A stretch of 64,000 bases of DNA from positions 682,001 through 746,000 of the forward strand of contig RMBW01000004.1 of assembly GCA_004009845.1 (NCBI GenBank). The letters are read 5' to 3'. Every line of letters begins with the position of its first letter. The first letter of the stretch is position 1. Below are positions 45,060 to 56,504 of this stretch, one piece after another. This DNA is from Davidsoniella eucalypti. Lineage: Eukaryota > Ascomycota > Sordariomycetes > Microascales > Ceratocystidaceae. Both the position numbers and the translations under genes were made by a program. The notes beneath the pieces are model-generated. The model did no database searches. It was not told the DNA's origin and saw only the letters and a program-made list of their open reading frames with translations.

Positions 45060-45749
45060 TTGCCTAAAAATCACGAAGCAGAGTTGTTTAGCATATGTAG
45101 CTTGTATCTACCTACCCACATGCAAGTAGCTACAATATCAACACAACGCCTAGAGTAAGTGGTTCCCATGGTCACTGGCCATACGTGGCACAGCCAAATT
45201 ATAGTAGCAAATAGATTCCCTTGTTTTGTCATATCTCCATCTGTACAGTTCTACAGAATACTCGAAGACATTTGGTGTTTTTGTCACGATACATGCACAG
45301 TTAATATATAGTTGATAGGACAGTTTTGAAAACAATAAAGATTAATAAAAAAAAGATAAAAACTAGATTTTTTTGAAGGATTTTACTAAGCTTAAATATA
45401 TCTAGGCTCCAACCAAGTCTCATAGATAGATATAATCTGTATTTCATGGTAAGCAAACGATAAGCAAAAAAAACAAAACACGCATATAAAAGACTAAACA
45501 GTGGGTAACATCACAATAAAGACTATACGGCTAACCTTATCATCCAAGATTATCGGTAGCAAACTGTAAGGCCTTTGGCGGGTATATAGGTAGAGCAAGA
45601 GTTAGAGTAATTGACTCATCGATACGGTATCTTTGCTTGCTGTATCGACGGCCATTGATAGAAACGACTTTGGCCAGCTTCGACCTGCGGTGCTGAGATG
45701 GGTCGTTTCTCGAGATCCTGGGAGGTTAATAAGTCAGTTCGTCGAAGAC
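45060..45749. other. Intergenic region between convergent genes
   Basis: 3' flanks of the Mpo1-like gene (+) and the RS-rich gene (-). AT-rich with short A and T tracts; no supportable gene. Confidence 0.45.
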
Positions 45750-47549
45750 TTAGATGCGGTTAGACTCGTGATCCTCTTCACCACGAGCTCCGGCCATGGT
45801 AGGGGACAGGTTACCATCACCAACATTGGTGTATGCATTTTCATCATCGTTATCATAGTCCGGTTCCGAGACATCTTCGGGGGTGCCGACCTGTGAGGTG
45901 GTTGGGCGGTTGCAGTAACGAGAGTTCCGTCTGGTAGATGCCACTCCATAGGCTAGTGGGTGAGGCTCCTTGCCTGCGGCGATGCGGTTACTGTCGACAC
46001 AGCCAAACGACATGTCCGATTCGGTGCTGTTACGGCGGGCATCGTCCCTTTTTCCAAATACACGGCCAACAAGACCACGGCGCTGTCTTCCTTGGTTGGA
46101 CGGGCCGGCTGCTGTATCATCCGGCATAGCAGAGCGGCGGCGCATAGCAGCTAAGGCAGCCATCTCTCTCGGGCTCATTGAAGATTCATCCTGGGGAATA
46201 GGGTAGCTGATAGAGGCCTTTAGCTCTTCGTGAAACTTGGCAGAACCCTTGCTAGACTTCTTGCTCTTGCTGCTGCTGCCAGAAGGCGATCTCTGCGGAG
46301 TCTGCTGGCGAGGAGTGGCCGGCACCGGAGATTGGGGAGCAGATTGTGGTTCTGTAAAGTCAGTGTTCAATGGGGACGGGACAGCTGGGGGGACAGCCCG
46401 TCTAGGCTTAATGTTCAACGGGGATGGCACAGCAGACATGTGAGCGCTGCCATTACCAGCAGAGCGGCCTCGAGGGCCATCGTAATCATAGTCATCATCG
46501 GATTCGCTGTCAGACTCATACTCACTAGTGGGCCGGTCGAACACGTGGCCATTGGCTGCGCTCTCTTCCTTCATCTGAAGGTACCTACGGAGCTGACTAT
46601 CAGTCATGGAGTTCATGCGGGCGCGCTCAAACGCGTCTTCCTCATACTCCTCATCAGGGTAATCTTCTGCCTCGAGCTGAGCTAGCAGGGCTTCGGCCGC
46701 ACGGCGATCACCAGCTTCTTGGGCCTGGCGGGCAGCGATTTCCTGGCGAGACAAGGCAGCCTGGCCGGCATTGCGAGCACTCTCGGCTGCAAAGCTAGCG
46801 GCAGCATAGGCTTCGGTGTCTTCCATGACAGCTGCCATCTGCGCAGCATAAAGGGCATCGTCATCGTTGCTGTTGTTAGTGTAACGATCGAACTGTTGGA
46901 CATCGGGGGCAAAGCGAACAGAAGTGCGGTTGCCACGAGTATCGCGGTGCTCCGACTTGCTGCTCTTGCTCTTGGATTCCTTCTTGCCCGGCCGGCTGTG
47001 GCTTCTGCGGCGGCTTCTATGGCGATCGTGCGTTTTGTCCTTGGACGAGCGGTGACGGCTACGGCTGCGGTGGGGACTTTTGCCGCGGTGACGGCTTCTA
47101 TCACCGTTTTCGTCCCGGCGATGGCTCTTGCTTCTTCTATCACCGTTTTCACCCTGGTGACGGCTTTTACTCCGGTGACGGCTTCTATCGCGGCTACTAC
47201 CGCGGCCTCGAGAAGACTTGTCACTACTGCCGTGGCTACGAGAAGACTTGTCACTACTGCCGTGGCTACGAGAAGAGCGACCAGAGGTGCTAGAGCTTCC
47301 TTTGGTGCTGCTACTTTTGTTGTGGCGGCTGCTCTTCTCACGGTCGCGGCGGGGTGCCTCAGGATAGTGCTGTTCACAGGCTTCCTTACCACAAGTGGAG
47401 CGACTAGTGCTGGTACGTTGACGGCGACAGTTGGTATCTGCGCCAGTCGCTCGTATCAGAGACGAGAAGCATCCAAAGCGAGGTTGGGTGCAATGAACAC
47501 GGGACTTGCGACGGCATCCGCAATAATAGGTGGTAGTTCGAATACACAT
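45750..47549 (-). CDS. Arg/Ser-rich, largely disordered protein with N-terminal Cys motif
   Basis: Single-exon 599-residue ORF. The first about 60 residues hold several Cys in a fungal-type start (MCIRTTTYYCGCRRKSRVHC, then RFGCFSS, DTNCRRQRT, CGKEACEQH) that could bind a metal. Residues 75-215 are an RS/RH-rich low-complexity domain (SRDRSRHRSKSRH and similar), reminiscent of nuclear splicing or mRNA-processing proteins. Residues 240-320 are Ala/Gln/Glu-rich and probably helical (AAQMAAVMEDTEAYAAASFA). Two copies of AVPSPLN and a Pro/Ser-rich stretch follow. Very long shadow frames exist on the other strand because of the biased composition. Nuclear localisation is inferred; function unknown. 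Confidence 0.75.
   Translation of the reverse strand: MCIRTTTYYCGCRRKSRVHCTQPRFGCFSSLIRATGADTNCRRQRTSTSRSTCGKEACEQHYPEAPRRDREKSSRHNKSSSTKGSSSTSGRSSRSHGSSDKSSRSHGSSDKSSRGRGSSRDRSRHRSKSRHQGENGDRRSKSHRRDENGDRSRHRGKSPHRSRSRHRSSKDKTHDRHRSRRRSHSRPGKKESKSKSSKSEHRDTRGNRTSVRFAPDVQQFDRYTNNSNDDDALYAAQMAAVMEDTEAYAAASFAAESARNAGQAALSRQEIAARQAQEAGDRRAAEALLAQLEAEDYPDEEYEEDAFERARMNSMTDSQLRRYLQMKEESAANGHVFDRPTSEYESDSESDDDYDYDGPRGRSAGNGSAHMSAVPSPLNIKPRRAVPPAVPSPLNTDFTEPQSAPQSPVPATPRQQTPQRSPSGSSSKSKKSSKGSAKFHEELKASISYPIPQDESSMSPREMAALAAMRRRSAMPDDTAAGPSNQGRQRRGLVGRVFGKRDDARRNSTESDMSFGCVDSNRIAAGKEPHPLAYGVASTRRNSRYCNRPTTSQVGTPEDVSEPDYDNDDENAYTNVGDGNLSPTMAGARGEEDHESNRI
47210..47269 (-). repeat. Exact 30-bp tandem repeat in the RS domain
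   Basis: The 30-base unit beginning GAGAAGACTTGTCACTACTG on the plus strand occurs twice without a change (47210-47239 and 47240-47269), coding on the minus strand for a ten-residue unit containing SRSHGSSDKS. It is a likely site of length polymorphism. Confidence 0.9.
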
Positions 47550-49586
47550 GGTGATAAATGAAGATACTAATCTAAAGGATATAGTATATAGAAGTTATAA
47601 TAGTGTTTGGATCTGTAAAGTTTGTGTTAGCGATGTATCCTAGGATACTACTAGCAAGAACAGGACGAGAGGATAGATGGATCGAGATTGGGGATAACAA
47701 AAGTTTTGCAAGTGATACCACGAATCACTTGAGACAGTTGAGGACTGTCGTAGAATAGGTCGTTGTTGGTCGATTGTTCGGGAAGATTATCGAGAGTACT
47801 TCGGAACCAGCCAAAAATAGTCAAGACAAGCGAATTGTTGAAAAGGTAAGTAGATATGCAAGTAGGAATATAGTGTTTGGTGTGTTGTTGTTGGTTGTGG
47901 TGAAGAGAAGAGGCAGAAAAGATCATCTTGGAGGCGGATCTAGCTTGTATATATATTCATCGTGAACAATGAACAGCTTGAGGTTTGGTGATCTCTTTCG
48001 TAGCTGTATCACAGTACAATGGAGTCTTTGTCACTATACGGCCATCCATTGTTCCCAAGTGTGATGCCCTGAAACACGATATAAAGAAACAAAATCGCCA
48101 GGTCTATCAAGTGAGGCTCTTTGTTAAGAACGGCGAGTCTCTCAGTCACTGTCTCATAGATACAACGAGCCATTGTTAGGTATGATTTAACGAATCGGCT
48201 AACAAAGCTAGGCAAAAGAACCATAAAGAAATATGACATAGTCTTCGATATCTATTTTTGTTGTGTCGAATTGAAAGAACCTCGGACAATGTTTTTCCAA
48301 CAATGGAAGCTAGCTCCCCCCACGAATCAAAGAATAGCATTATTAGCTCTTAAAACGCTATGTTGAAGAATTTATGTGACGAACAAAGAAGTCTTTCTAA
48401 GAATGAAAGAACGTTCATAATGTGAGGTTGCACGGCCGGCCCCACATTGACCGACAACCCCACTTATTCGGAGCTGTCAAAACGGACTCCATCTTCTCCC
48501 TTCAACGATATTTCGGTTAGCCAGAAACGCCACACTTACCTGTAAATATGAAAAAGCCTAAGAAAATGACAAGGGATCGGAAGGTGCTGCTAGTTGCATA
48601 TATGCACTAACTAAGAGAGGTACATGTTATGCAAGTATCCAAACTGTGCTTTCTTTTCCATTTGCTCTATCCCTTCACTTCGCACCAACTGAGGGTATTA
48701 TGTATCTACGCCCCTAGCTTTCGGGAGACAGTCTAGATTCTTCTTCGTAATGCTTGTCATAACCCACTGGTAGGTCGCTAAGCAATGCAACGAACTCCTA
48801 AACAGTGTTCCGAAGGACCTCAGCAGCCCCATATACAATACCGCTATCGACACTACTAGAAGCGAAGCGAGGCTCCAAAGGGTCGCGCTGGTGCCGACAA
48901 ACCCAGTTTTTGGTCTATGTAATGCAAGCGCACATTGCCCGATCTAATACATCTTGTTGAATAAAACCCCGAAAATGCAAATAAGATATGTGTCCCGTCC
49001 GACGAAGACTTAGCGTTAAGATATTGCAGTTCATGGCCACCGCTTCATCGCTAACACACCGAGAGACAAACATGGCCCGCTGCTTGCCGCTTGTCTTCTG
49101 TTAGTGGCCACAAGCTCTGTTTGCGTGTTCGCATATATCTCGTGTTCTTAAGGCTACATAGATCACGGGAGACTACGAAGGTATCTCAGCATAGAGGAAA
49201 GGAGAAAAGACACTAACCCTTTGCATGCCACACTTGCTTAATTTTGGCTTTGCTTGGATAAGACTCACTGCCATAGTCAGGTTTTCTCGCCATATTATAT
49301 GTAGATATGTCCATCCATAGTAAGAAAAACGGTACTATCAAGGCTCTTTGGGCTGGCCCTACCAAACAATTGGGGAGACAAACTTTGTTCAAAACAGCGA
49401 AGACGGCATATCTGACTGGCTGTCAGGTGCGAAGCATTTGCATTGTCAAATTGGCAACAGATCTATCATTAAAATCTAGACAGTGGTTGGCATTTCTTAG
49501 TTTACCATGCCTGATCAAACAACTTAAACCCTAAGCGGAAGTTGTAACAAAACAGTGTATACTTATCAAATTGGACGTACTAATAC
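47550..49586. other. Long intergenic region, left part
   Basis: Contains the promoter of the RS-rich gene (near 47550-47970) and otherwise only short frames without domain character. No transposon remnants were recognised. Confidence 0.4.
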
Positions 49587-49618
49587 TTCGTTATATGTCG
49601 TGGTCGACATATAACGAA
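49587..49618. repeat. Perfect 14-bp inverted repeat
   Basis: Arms TTCGTTATATGTCG (49587-49600) and CGACATATAACGAA (49605-49618) are perfect reverse complements, separated by TGGT. It stands alone in a gene-free stretch. It could be a binding site for a dimeric regulator, a hairpin in a non-coding transcript, or the footprint of a lost element. Confidence 0.9.
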
Positions 49619-50688
49619 CGGGACTGTTGCATCGGAAATCACCTGCGTTTCGATTTTCGAAGGATCTTGCCGTTAGAGAGAGGTTCGCATGCCAGTTGAC
49701 AGTCGAGAGAAATGCTGTGTTGGAACGCATCACAGTTAATGTAAGTTCCCTTTTGGGCCTAAATGCTTGACTGGCAAGTCCCTTCAGAAGCCAAACAGCC
49801 CTTCTAAAAGATGCGGTAGACAGTTGGCCTGGTCATAGGGGTATTATACGCTAAACAATAGCCTCAAAAAGCTCATAACAAAATAGCAAACTGAAAGATA
49901 GTCACGGAACCATCAACTAAATACTGTACAAACTATAAAGGAAGAAGAAGCCTTTGCCATCACTTGCTGTCATGAGACAAGAAAATCAACAAATACTTGC
50001 AAGACCGTCTTCTGGATTTCTTGTCTCTAGAACGGCTCCTAGTGCTGGAGATCTCGCAGCAGAGTGGATTCCTCGGAAGACAGGACATCCCTACTTAGGC
50101 TTTTCAAGACATCTATTTCTCTGTACTGGCGGTCAAGAATACGCCCTGCAGTGACTAGCAGAAATAGCCGTGCCGACGGCGATACAAGTGCAAATAATGG
50201 ATAGTGATACCGAATATGCTAGCACTGTTAGATCAAGGAGTAGGACTCGAGATCTTCAACTTTTTTCTGGGCCTCCAGATTCCAGGCAGAGGAAGGAAGC
50301 ACAAGTTGTAACGTAAAAGAGATGCCTTGGAATGTTGGCCCGAGGACGAGCATCAAGTACGCTTGTCGAACTTGGCTTAGACGCAACCACTATGAACACA
50401 CATTGTCGTGATATCACAAGAAATGCTAGGCCAAAGGAGGGCACGCGCGCTAATGCACATACGGCATCTAGCCCTTGAAGCAAACTTGAGGCGAGGGGAA
50501 GGAACTAAGAGTAGCAAGAGGAAGAGAAGCAGGAAGAAGACGATGATCATGATGCATGCAGCACTCGATGTAGGCCGGGAAGAAGGGAGTCGGCGCTAAA
50601 GAATCAACATGGGAGCGATACTGAGTATGTGATGGTCCGAAATGCAAAGGAAAACAGAGGACTTGAGGGCCGATAGCTTGATTCTCTC
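49619..50688. other. Long intergenic region, right part
   Basis: No supportable gene. It leads into the promoter of the secreted 441-residue protein. Confidence 0.35.
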
Positions 50689-50702
50689 GAGTATAAGAAG
50701 AC
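50689..50702 (+). promoter_or_regulatory. TATA element of the 441-residue secreted-protein gene
   Basis: GAGTATAAGAAGAC, 229-242 bases before the ATG and followed by a CT-rich leader (TTCTCTTCTGTTCTTCTTC). Identical to 29115-29128 in front of the other large secreted-protein gene. Confidence 0.6.
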
Positions 50703-50930
50703 ACTAGATCTCCCACGATAGCTAGCCATGCTTCTTGTCTTCTGCTCAGCATCAACAACTCAACTCAAACATATCTTCTCTTCTGTTCTTCTTCACTTCG
50801 TCTTCAGCCACTTTTCCATCATTCTATCTTTCAATTTGCTGTGCAACAACGTTTTAACTGTTCGTGCCAACAAATAGCACTTCCTGATAACACTTTTTTA
50901 ATCACTTCTCTTACAAGCCAATCTTTCAAA

Positions 50931-52256
50931 ATGCGTTTCTCTGCTGCCACTGCTATTGCTATTCTGGCCGGCTCTGCCGCTGCTGCTCCTGCGGCCACTA
51001 CCACCAGCCCTGAGATCTCTCTTCTGCCTACCGATCTTCCCCTGGATCTGAGCACTGCTCTGGGCTCGCTGAACAAGCGCGAGCTGGAGATCGTCAAGGA
51101 GATCGTTGCCCGCGCTGAGCTTTCCACCATCGATGTCCGTGGTGCCACCGACGCTCTCGGTTCTCTTGGTTCGCTGGACGGCCTCACTGATGGTCTGAGC
51201 GAGGGTATCCTCTCGCAGATCTCTGCTCTGGCTGGGAGCATTGCTGCCCTGCCCGAGACTGTCGCTGGTCTGCTCATTCTGATCCTGAAGAGCATTCCCG
51301 CTGATCAGCTTGGTCCTCTTGAGGGCGTCGTTGGCCTCGTCGAGCCTCTTCTGGAGAGTCTGCTGCACGTCGTCGATGTCCAGAGTGACCTGCCTACTCG
51401 TGACCTGAGCTCCATGAGCGTCGAGGAGCGCGATCTCATCAGCGGCCTGATCGGTGGCATCATTTCCAGTGTCGCTGGCCTGCTATCTGACATCACTGGC
51501 GCTGCCTCGGGTGTTACTGGCCTCACTGGTTCCTCCGACCCTACCGGTGTGATCTCCAACCTCACTTCTGGTGGTCTGGACAGCATCGTTTCCGGCGCCG
51601 TCGGCTCTGGTGTGCTGTCTCCCAACGCCACCGTCCCAGCTGATCTGACCACCGGTGTCACTTACAGTCTAACTAGTATGTTCGCCAAAAGAGGTGCCAG
51701 CGTTCTGGCCGACATTCCTGGCATTGGCTCTCTGACCAACCTGACCGATATTGGCAGCGTTACCGATGGTCTAGGTGACCTCGGCGGCAGCGGTCTTTCA
51801 GCCACTGTCTTCGGCACTATTGCCAAGATTGCCAAGTTCATCCTGTCTGGTCTGGAGACCATCGTGCTGCTGCCCGCTGCCGTCATTCCCGACCCTCTCA
51901 ACGCCTGGTTCAAGGGCGTTGCTGCCGAGCTCGAGGACCTGAAGAAGCTAGTCGATGAGCTGGACGACATCCTGTCGGCTGCCTTCGATGCCTCCAACCT
52001 GACCTCGCTCAACAAGGTCTTCACCAACCTAGGCAAGATCTTCGTTGCCCTGAACGAGATCAACAAAAATGTTCTTCCCGACCTTACCGCCAACGTCTCC
52101 AAGTACGGTCTGGGCGGTGTTGTTGCGACTATCCAGACCGTCGTCGTCGTAGTTCTGAGTCTGATCAAGATCGTTCTCACTGCTGCCAAGAACAACGTTG
52201 GTCTGTCTGGTTCTACTGCCCTGACTGATGCTCTGTCGGCCGTTGGTCTGAACTAA
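50931..52256 (+). CDS. Secreted alpha-helical protein with dibasic sites
   Basis: 441 residues in one exon, starting at ATG 50931 (signal peptide MRFSAATAIAILAGSAAAAP), although the frame is open farther upstream. Strong C-ending codon preference and a classic TATA/CT leader suggest high expression. After the signal peptide come two Lys-Arg sites (residues 49-50, LNKR|ELE; and 253-254, FAKR|GAS) that fit Kex2-type processing and would cut out a product of about 200 residues and a C-terminal product of about 187. The mature parts are rich in Leu, Gly, Ser and Asp with amphipathic repeats (ALGSLGSLDGLTDGL, LLESLLHVV) and no Cys. Near the C-terminus IQTVVVVVLSLIKIVLTAA is hydrophobic enough for membrane or surface contact. 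The antisense strand has long shadow frames. I do not recognise a family; cell-wall or surface-active roles are possible. Confidence 0.75.
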   Translation: MRFSAATAIAILAGSAAAAPAATTTSPEISLLPTDLPLDLSTALGSLNKRELEIVKEIVARAELSTIDVRGATDALGSLGSLDGLTDGLSEGILSQISALAGSIAALPETVAGLLILILKSIPADQLGPLEGVVGLVEPLLESLLHVVDVQSDLPTRDLSSMSVEERDLISGLIGGIISSVAGLLSDITGAASGVTGLTGSSDPTGVISNLTSGGLDSIVSGAVGSGVLSPNATVPADLTTGVTYSLTSMFAKRGASVLADIPGIGSLTNLTDIGSVTDGLGDLGGSGLSATVFGTIAKIAKFILSGLETIVLLPAAVIPDPLNAWFKGVAAELEDLKKLVDELDDILSAAFDASNLTSLNKVFTNLGKIFVALNEINKNVLPDLTANVSKYGLGGVVATIQTVVVVVLSLIKIVLTAAKNNVGLSGSTALTDALSAVGLN

Positions 52257-53056
52257 GATTGATTCCCCATTTGCATCCCTCCTGTTTGTATCCAATACCC
52301 GCTTAGATAACATGGCTCCGGGCAGAGATCCGGGTCGTCTTGATTGAAGCTAGCAGTTTGTTCTGGGCCTTCTCTCCGTTCGTTAGGTTTCCTTTGTCGT
52401 CCATTGTTTCCGCCCTTTTCTTGTCGATTGCCTGCTTGTAGTTCCCGTCACTGGTGCGGATTGTGGTGGCGATGGCTCTTGTTAGCGCCATTTCTGGAAT
52501 TGGCATGTTTTATGTATTGATTATAGCTTTCCCCTTTTTTCTACGATGCTCTTTGAGTTGAGATGTTTGAGAATCATAATAAAAGATGTTTATCTAATCA
52601 AGTGTTCGTTGTGTTTTGTTGTGTCATTATGTCTTGGAGCTAAATCTGCGTGTTTCTGGACATTGCCACCGACTTCAGATAGATATGCTTGTTAATTATC
52701 CCGTCCTGCGTCTATCTGGCCACTCAACTTGAATCAAGTGATCCAGTCCTGAAGAGCAGAAAATTGTGCCCAATAGCAGACACGCATTGTCGGATCTCCA
52801 AAGACGGCAGCGTCTGGCTGACAGAATTGGGGAATCGCCTGATCCATCATTCACGCCGATTACAAATGCGCCGTTAGTCAGCCGGCAGACCCTTGGTCTG
52901 CTCGTCATTGGCATGGTAGTGCCTTGGGATGTCTCGAAGATGCCGCGTGGGCTTATCGATCAATCACATATTGGTCACATATTGCAAGACAGCTGTGATT
53001 TCGCCGCTGGCCTGGACCGGTCTGCGCATATTGGAGAGAAGCGGTTCGACGCCGTC
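52257..53056. other. Intergenic region
   Basis: 3' flank of the secreted-protein gene and promoter of the next small gene. No supportable gene. Confidence 0.4.
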
Positions 53057-53063
53057 TATATAA
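53057..53063 (+). promoter_or_regulatory. TATA box of the 72-residue gene
   Basis: TATATAA, about 90 bases upstream of the ATG, within the near-palindrome GTCTATATAAGAC and followed by CT-rich leader sequence. Confidence 0.65.
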
Positions 53064-53147
53064 GACGTCGAGAGTCTGTCTCTCACTTGAAGGGTCCATT
53101 GCCTCGAATCAGCAAAGCACATCCAATTCTTCCAAGTAAACTTCGAC

Positions 53148-53478
53148 ATGTCTTCTCAGAACAACACTTCCCTCCCCCAGCCGGAGCCTACCACTCTGCC
53201 GTCAACCACTCTGCCGGCTACCGAAGCCGTCCGCCGTCGCGTAAGTCCTCATGACTCTTTACTATGCGGCATATGCACACTGCTCTACAAAGAATAATGC
53301 TATTCCTGATATTCTGCTGCCGGTTATTCTGACATCTCGTCGACTTCTTCAGAGCTCGCTCTTCCAGAGCCTCATCGACCAGAACCATGCCCCTCAGACT
53401 GTCGAGCGCCGTAAAAGCATCACCGACCAGCATCGCACACCAGGCTTTATCGGCAAGATGTGGAAAAAGTACGCATAG
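53148..53478 (+). CDS. Small conserved fungal protein, function unknown
   Basis: Two exons, 53148-53240 and 53353-53478, with GTAAGT donor and TTCAG acceptor, giving 72 residues. The N-terminal half is Thr/Pro/Ser-rich (SLPQPEPTTLPSTTLPAT); the C-terminal half is basic and ordered (RRRSSLFQSLIDQNHAPQ, RRKSITDQHRTPGFIGKMW). I recall small proteins with the RRxSLF..L.DQ and PGF.G..W pattern in many filamentous ascomycetes, without a known role. The nearby TATA box and consensus intron make this a real gene although it is too short for many gene finders. No signal peptide; probably cytosolic or nuclear. Confidence 0.75.
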
Positions 53479-56400
53479 TTCTTATCTTCGACGACATTCC
53501 ATATACCTCCTCTTGGCTAACATCATTCTCCGTCTCAATGTAGTTTTGTCCTTGGCTCACCCAGCGAGGCAAACCAGCCTAAATAAAGGGCAAAATAACC
53601 AGCGATTGCTACCAACGGTGGCACAGTTTCACGATTCACGATGTCTCACATATTATCATTGTCATTAGTATAGATGTTTTGGTGTATATTGCTGCAAGTC
53701 AAGCGGCAAGACTCTCGGGCCATAGGCCACTCAGTGTAGACATAATCCAATACGTACCAAATCAACACACTTCATTATTAGTTTATGTCACATTCAAAAT
53801 GGTGTTTCACTCACGTGTGCACCTGTATGTGGAGATTGAAATAGCATAAATTATCGACGTGAACAGCAACATCGTGAGACAATATACATCAACTGCCTCG
53901 TCGCGGTTCACGTAACTCACTTGCTAAACCATCTACCTTGTCCCTCCACTCTAAAAACGTCCCCGTCTGCAACGACTCCTGGAATCATGACAAGAAAAGG
54001 CCTGGACATTTCCAGCACTCTGAATTCGACCTATAAGCCAAAAAACATTCAGAGTCTGTATGAGAGACGCGACCAGCCCTGTCCAATCCACCAAATATGC
54101 GTTCAACTGCCTTCCAGTGCCAGTCTCATATAGAAACATGTTCGGCATCAATCAAAAACGGCAGTTAAGGTTCTCCCCGGCCTAGTCCGGGACGCTGGCT
54201 CCGGCGCAAGAATACTATCGTCAGACCACACCGTTCAACAAACCCCCTCCCTGAGCCCTAGTTGTTGAAACGGATGACGAAAGATAGCTTCTACTATCGC
54301 GCTTATCACCTTCAGAAAGAACCCCGATATTGGCTAGCTTTTGCCACTACAGTAAAAACTATAGCAGCGACGCTTCAACCTCTTGTTGTCATGTGATTAT
54401 AATCGTCGCAGATAAAATACACCTCGTCATACATGGCTCTACCATGGCAAAGACATTCGACTCGAAGAAACATGGCCTTGCGGCAAAACATATGTGGCCC
54501 CAATGTTGGAAGGCACATAAAGGCTGGCAACATGGTTCTGTAGTCAGTCATACCGAAATGGCGCGCTCTTTCTTCCAAGATAAAAACTCTGAAAACTCGT
54601 CATTCATGTACCGGTATATATTTATCCGCGGGTACGACGACACGCTTGACAAGATATACTAGTTCAAGGTTCGACAGGCAGTTTAACGTCTTACCCAGGA
54701 CACGAGTTCGAGTGTGGATAGCGGGGCCATTAAGATGAACTAACTATACATACAGTAGACATTAGCTATGAGGCCTGGCTACCACTAAAATCAATAATTG
54801 TGCTTACCTAAGAATGGCGCACTTGGATGCACGCAAGCACTCACGCACTCGGCAAAGAAGAATGTCAAAAACCAACGTTCAAGCAAACACAAGCAATTCT
54901 GCGTGAATAGTGTATATCATGAATGACGAGACATAGGTTTTTGTGAGTTACCAGCAGCATGTTTGGTGTGATGATCATGATTATCGGTATGATAAGGTCT
55001 GTTACTTTTGTCTTTTTTTTGCATATCTCTTTTCTTCCAATAAGAATGTCAGGTCAGTTCGGTTTATATTCCGTATCTAATCATGGTATTTGGATATAAA
55101 CTTACTAAGTTGGGCGGCTTCATATATATCTTCATGTGGATTGGGACTGGTTGACCTTAAAAATGGCGATCAGAGCAGCAATCAGGACAGTTTCGTCGTT
55201 TGAGTCATGTCCAGGACGAAGCGAAGATATCGTAAATACGACATTGGAGCTTCTTTGGCCTTTTAACGTCATACCTAGGACGGAACGATGCTCACTATGT
55301 GAAATAGACTGCAGTATTCAGCTTTCGGAGGCCCAGTCTTGAGACTATAATATTCAGGAGTAAAACCATCCGTCGACGATGAAGAGGGATAAAAATGAGC
55401 GGATGTGTAAGAAGCGCAGGCTAATAGGCAAGGCTCATGAGAGGAAAGAAATTCGATAGTGTAAGGCTAGAGACTAACGGCTCTACTAAGCAAAGTTATT
55501 GAGGCCTAAAGATCTACCGAAGTGGCAGATCTTGAAGTGGTCATTGGATGGCGGTGTCATATTCGTATAAACATGAACAACAAGGCAGGGAGAGCGAAAA
55601 ATTGACAGTCGATCGGACGAGGCTCGACGATTCGAGCCGTCATCGTAAGCGCATCGCGGGCGATAAACACGATAGAAAACAAAGCTCTAGGTAAAGGTAA
55701 AGGTAAACAACAATGAATTTGAGAAATGAAAAGAAGAAAGAAAGAGTGTGTGTTGATGGAAAAATAGGTCTAGTTCCTGGGCATCTGCTGAATTTAAAGG
55801 CCTGTCCGGCGAACTTCAATATTTCTTTCATGTCAGCAAAGCAGGCTAGAGCACCCCACTTAATATAACCTGTACACAGTACATGTAGTTGTACTGTATG
55901 TTGTTCCATCAATAAATAAACAAAACAAACACCCAAGCAGGTAAATGATCCACTTTGATGGGCTATTCTAGCAATTGCCTTGCAAACAATGTCCGTTTTT
56001 TTTTCTCCGCCTATGTTGTTTACATCAGCTTCCAATCATGATAGAGAAGTCTTGGGGTCAGCCTAAAGAGTCCACATATCCGATACGCCATAACGAAGGC
56101 TCCCAATACTGATCCATAAAAACCTTAGCCCGATGAGTCGTCGCCACCTCAATTTCAAGGAGGCACCCTAAGTTCGAGAGCGTCAGGCATCAACTAAAAT
56201 TAAATGATTGAGTGGCCGAAATGTGCACATTTGCTTGTTAGCCATGGTTAGAAGTTTCACATGCATTGGTTGTACATATAATATCGCATATGAGCATCCT
56301 ACCCATTACAAACCAACTATGTATTGTCCTAACAAGTCGCATCTTCCGTTGTCTAAAAATGATACGCCGTTGGATGGGTTCATTTTCCACTTTCTGACCC

Positions 56401-56504
56401 TCCATCTTTGCGCCAGCGTTGCATTAGACGGCAATGTTTATTTCTTGGTTTGCCTGTAATGTCTGCTTACTTTATTTCTCTTGTTTCTGTTGAATGTGTT
56501 TCTT
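53479..56504. other. 3-kb intergenic region
   Basis: Only short frames with no family resemblance and no splice structure. I noticed no tRNA, transposon or repeat. Much of it may be distal regulatory DNA or decayed sequence. Confidence 0.4.

Noticed and set aside
46682..47561. Long open frames on both strands over the RS-rich gene
   Set aside because: They arise from the Arg/Ser codon bias. The minus-strand 599-residue frame has the family-like Cys start and the full length.
50831..52195. Antisense open frames over the 441-residue secreted-protein gene
   Set aside because: They come from strong third-position bias in the sense gene; the sense frame has signal peptide, TATA and leader.
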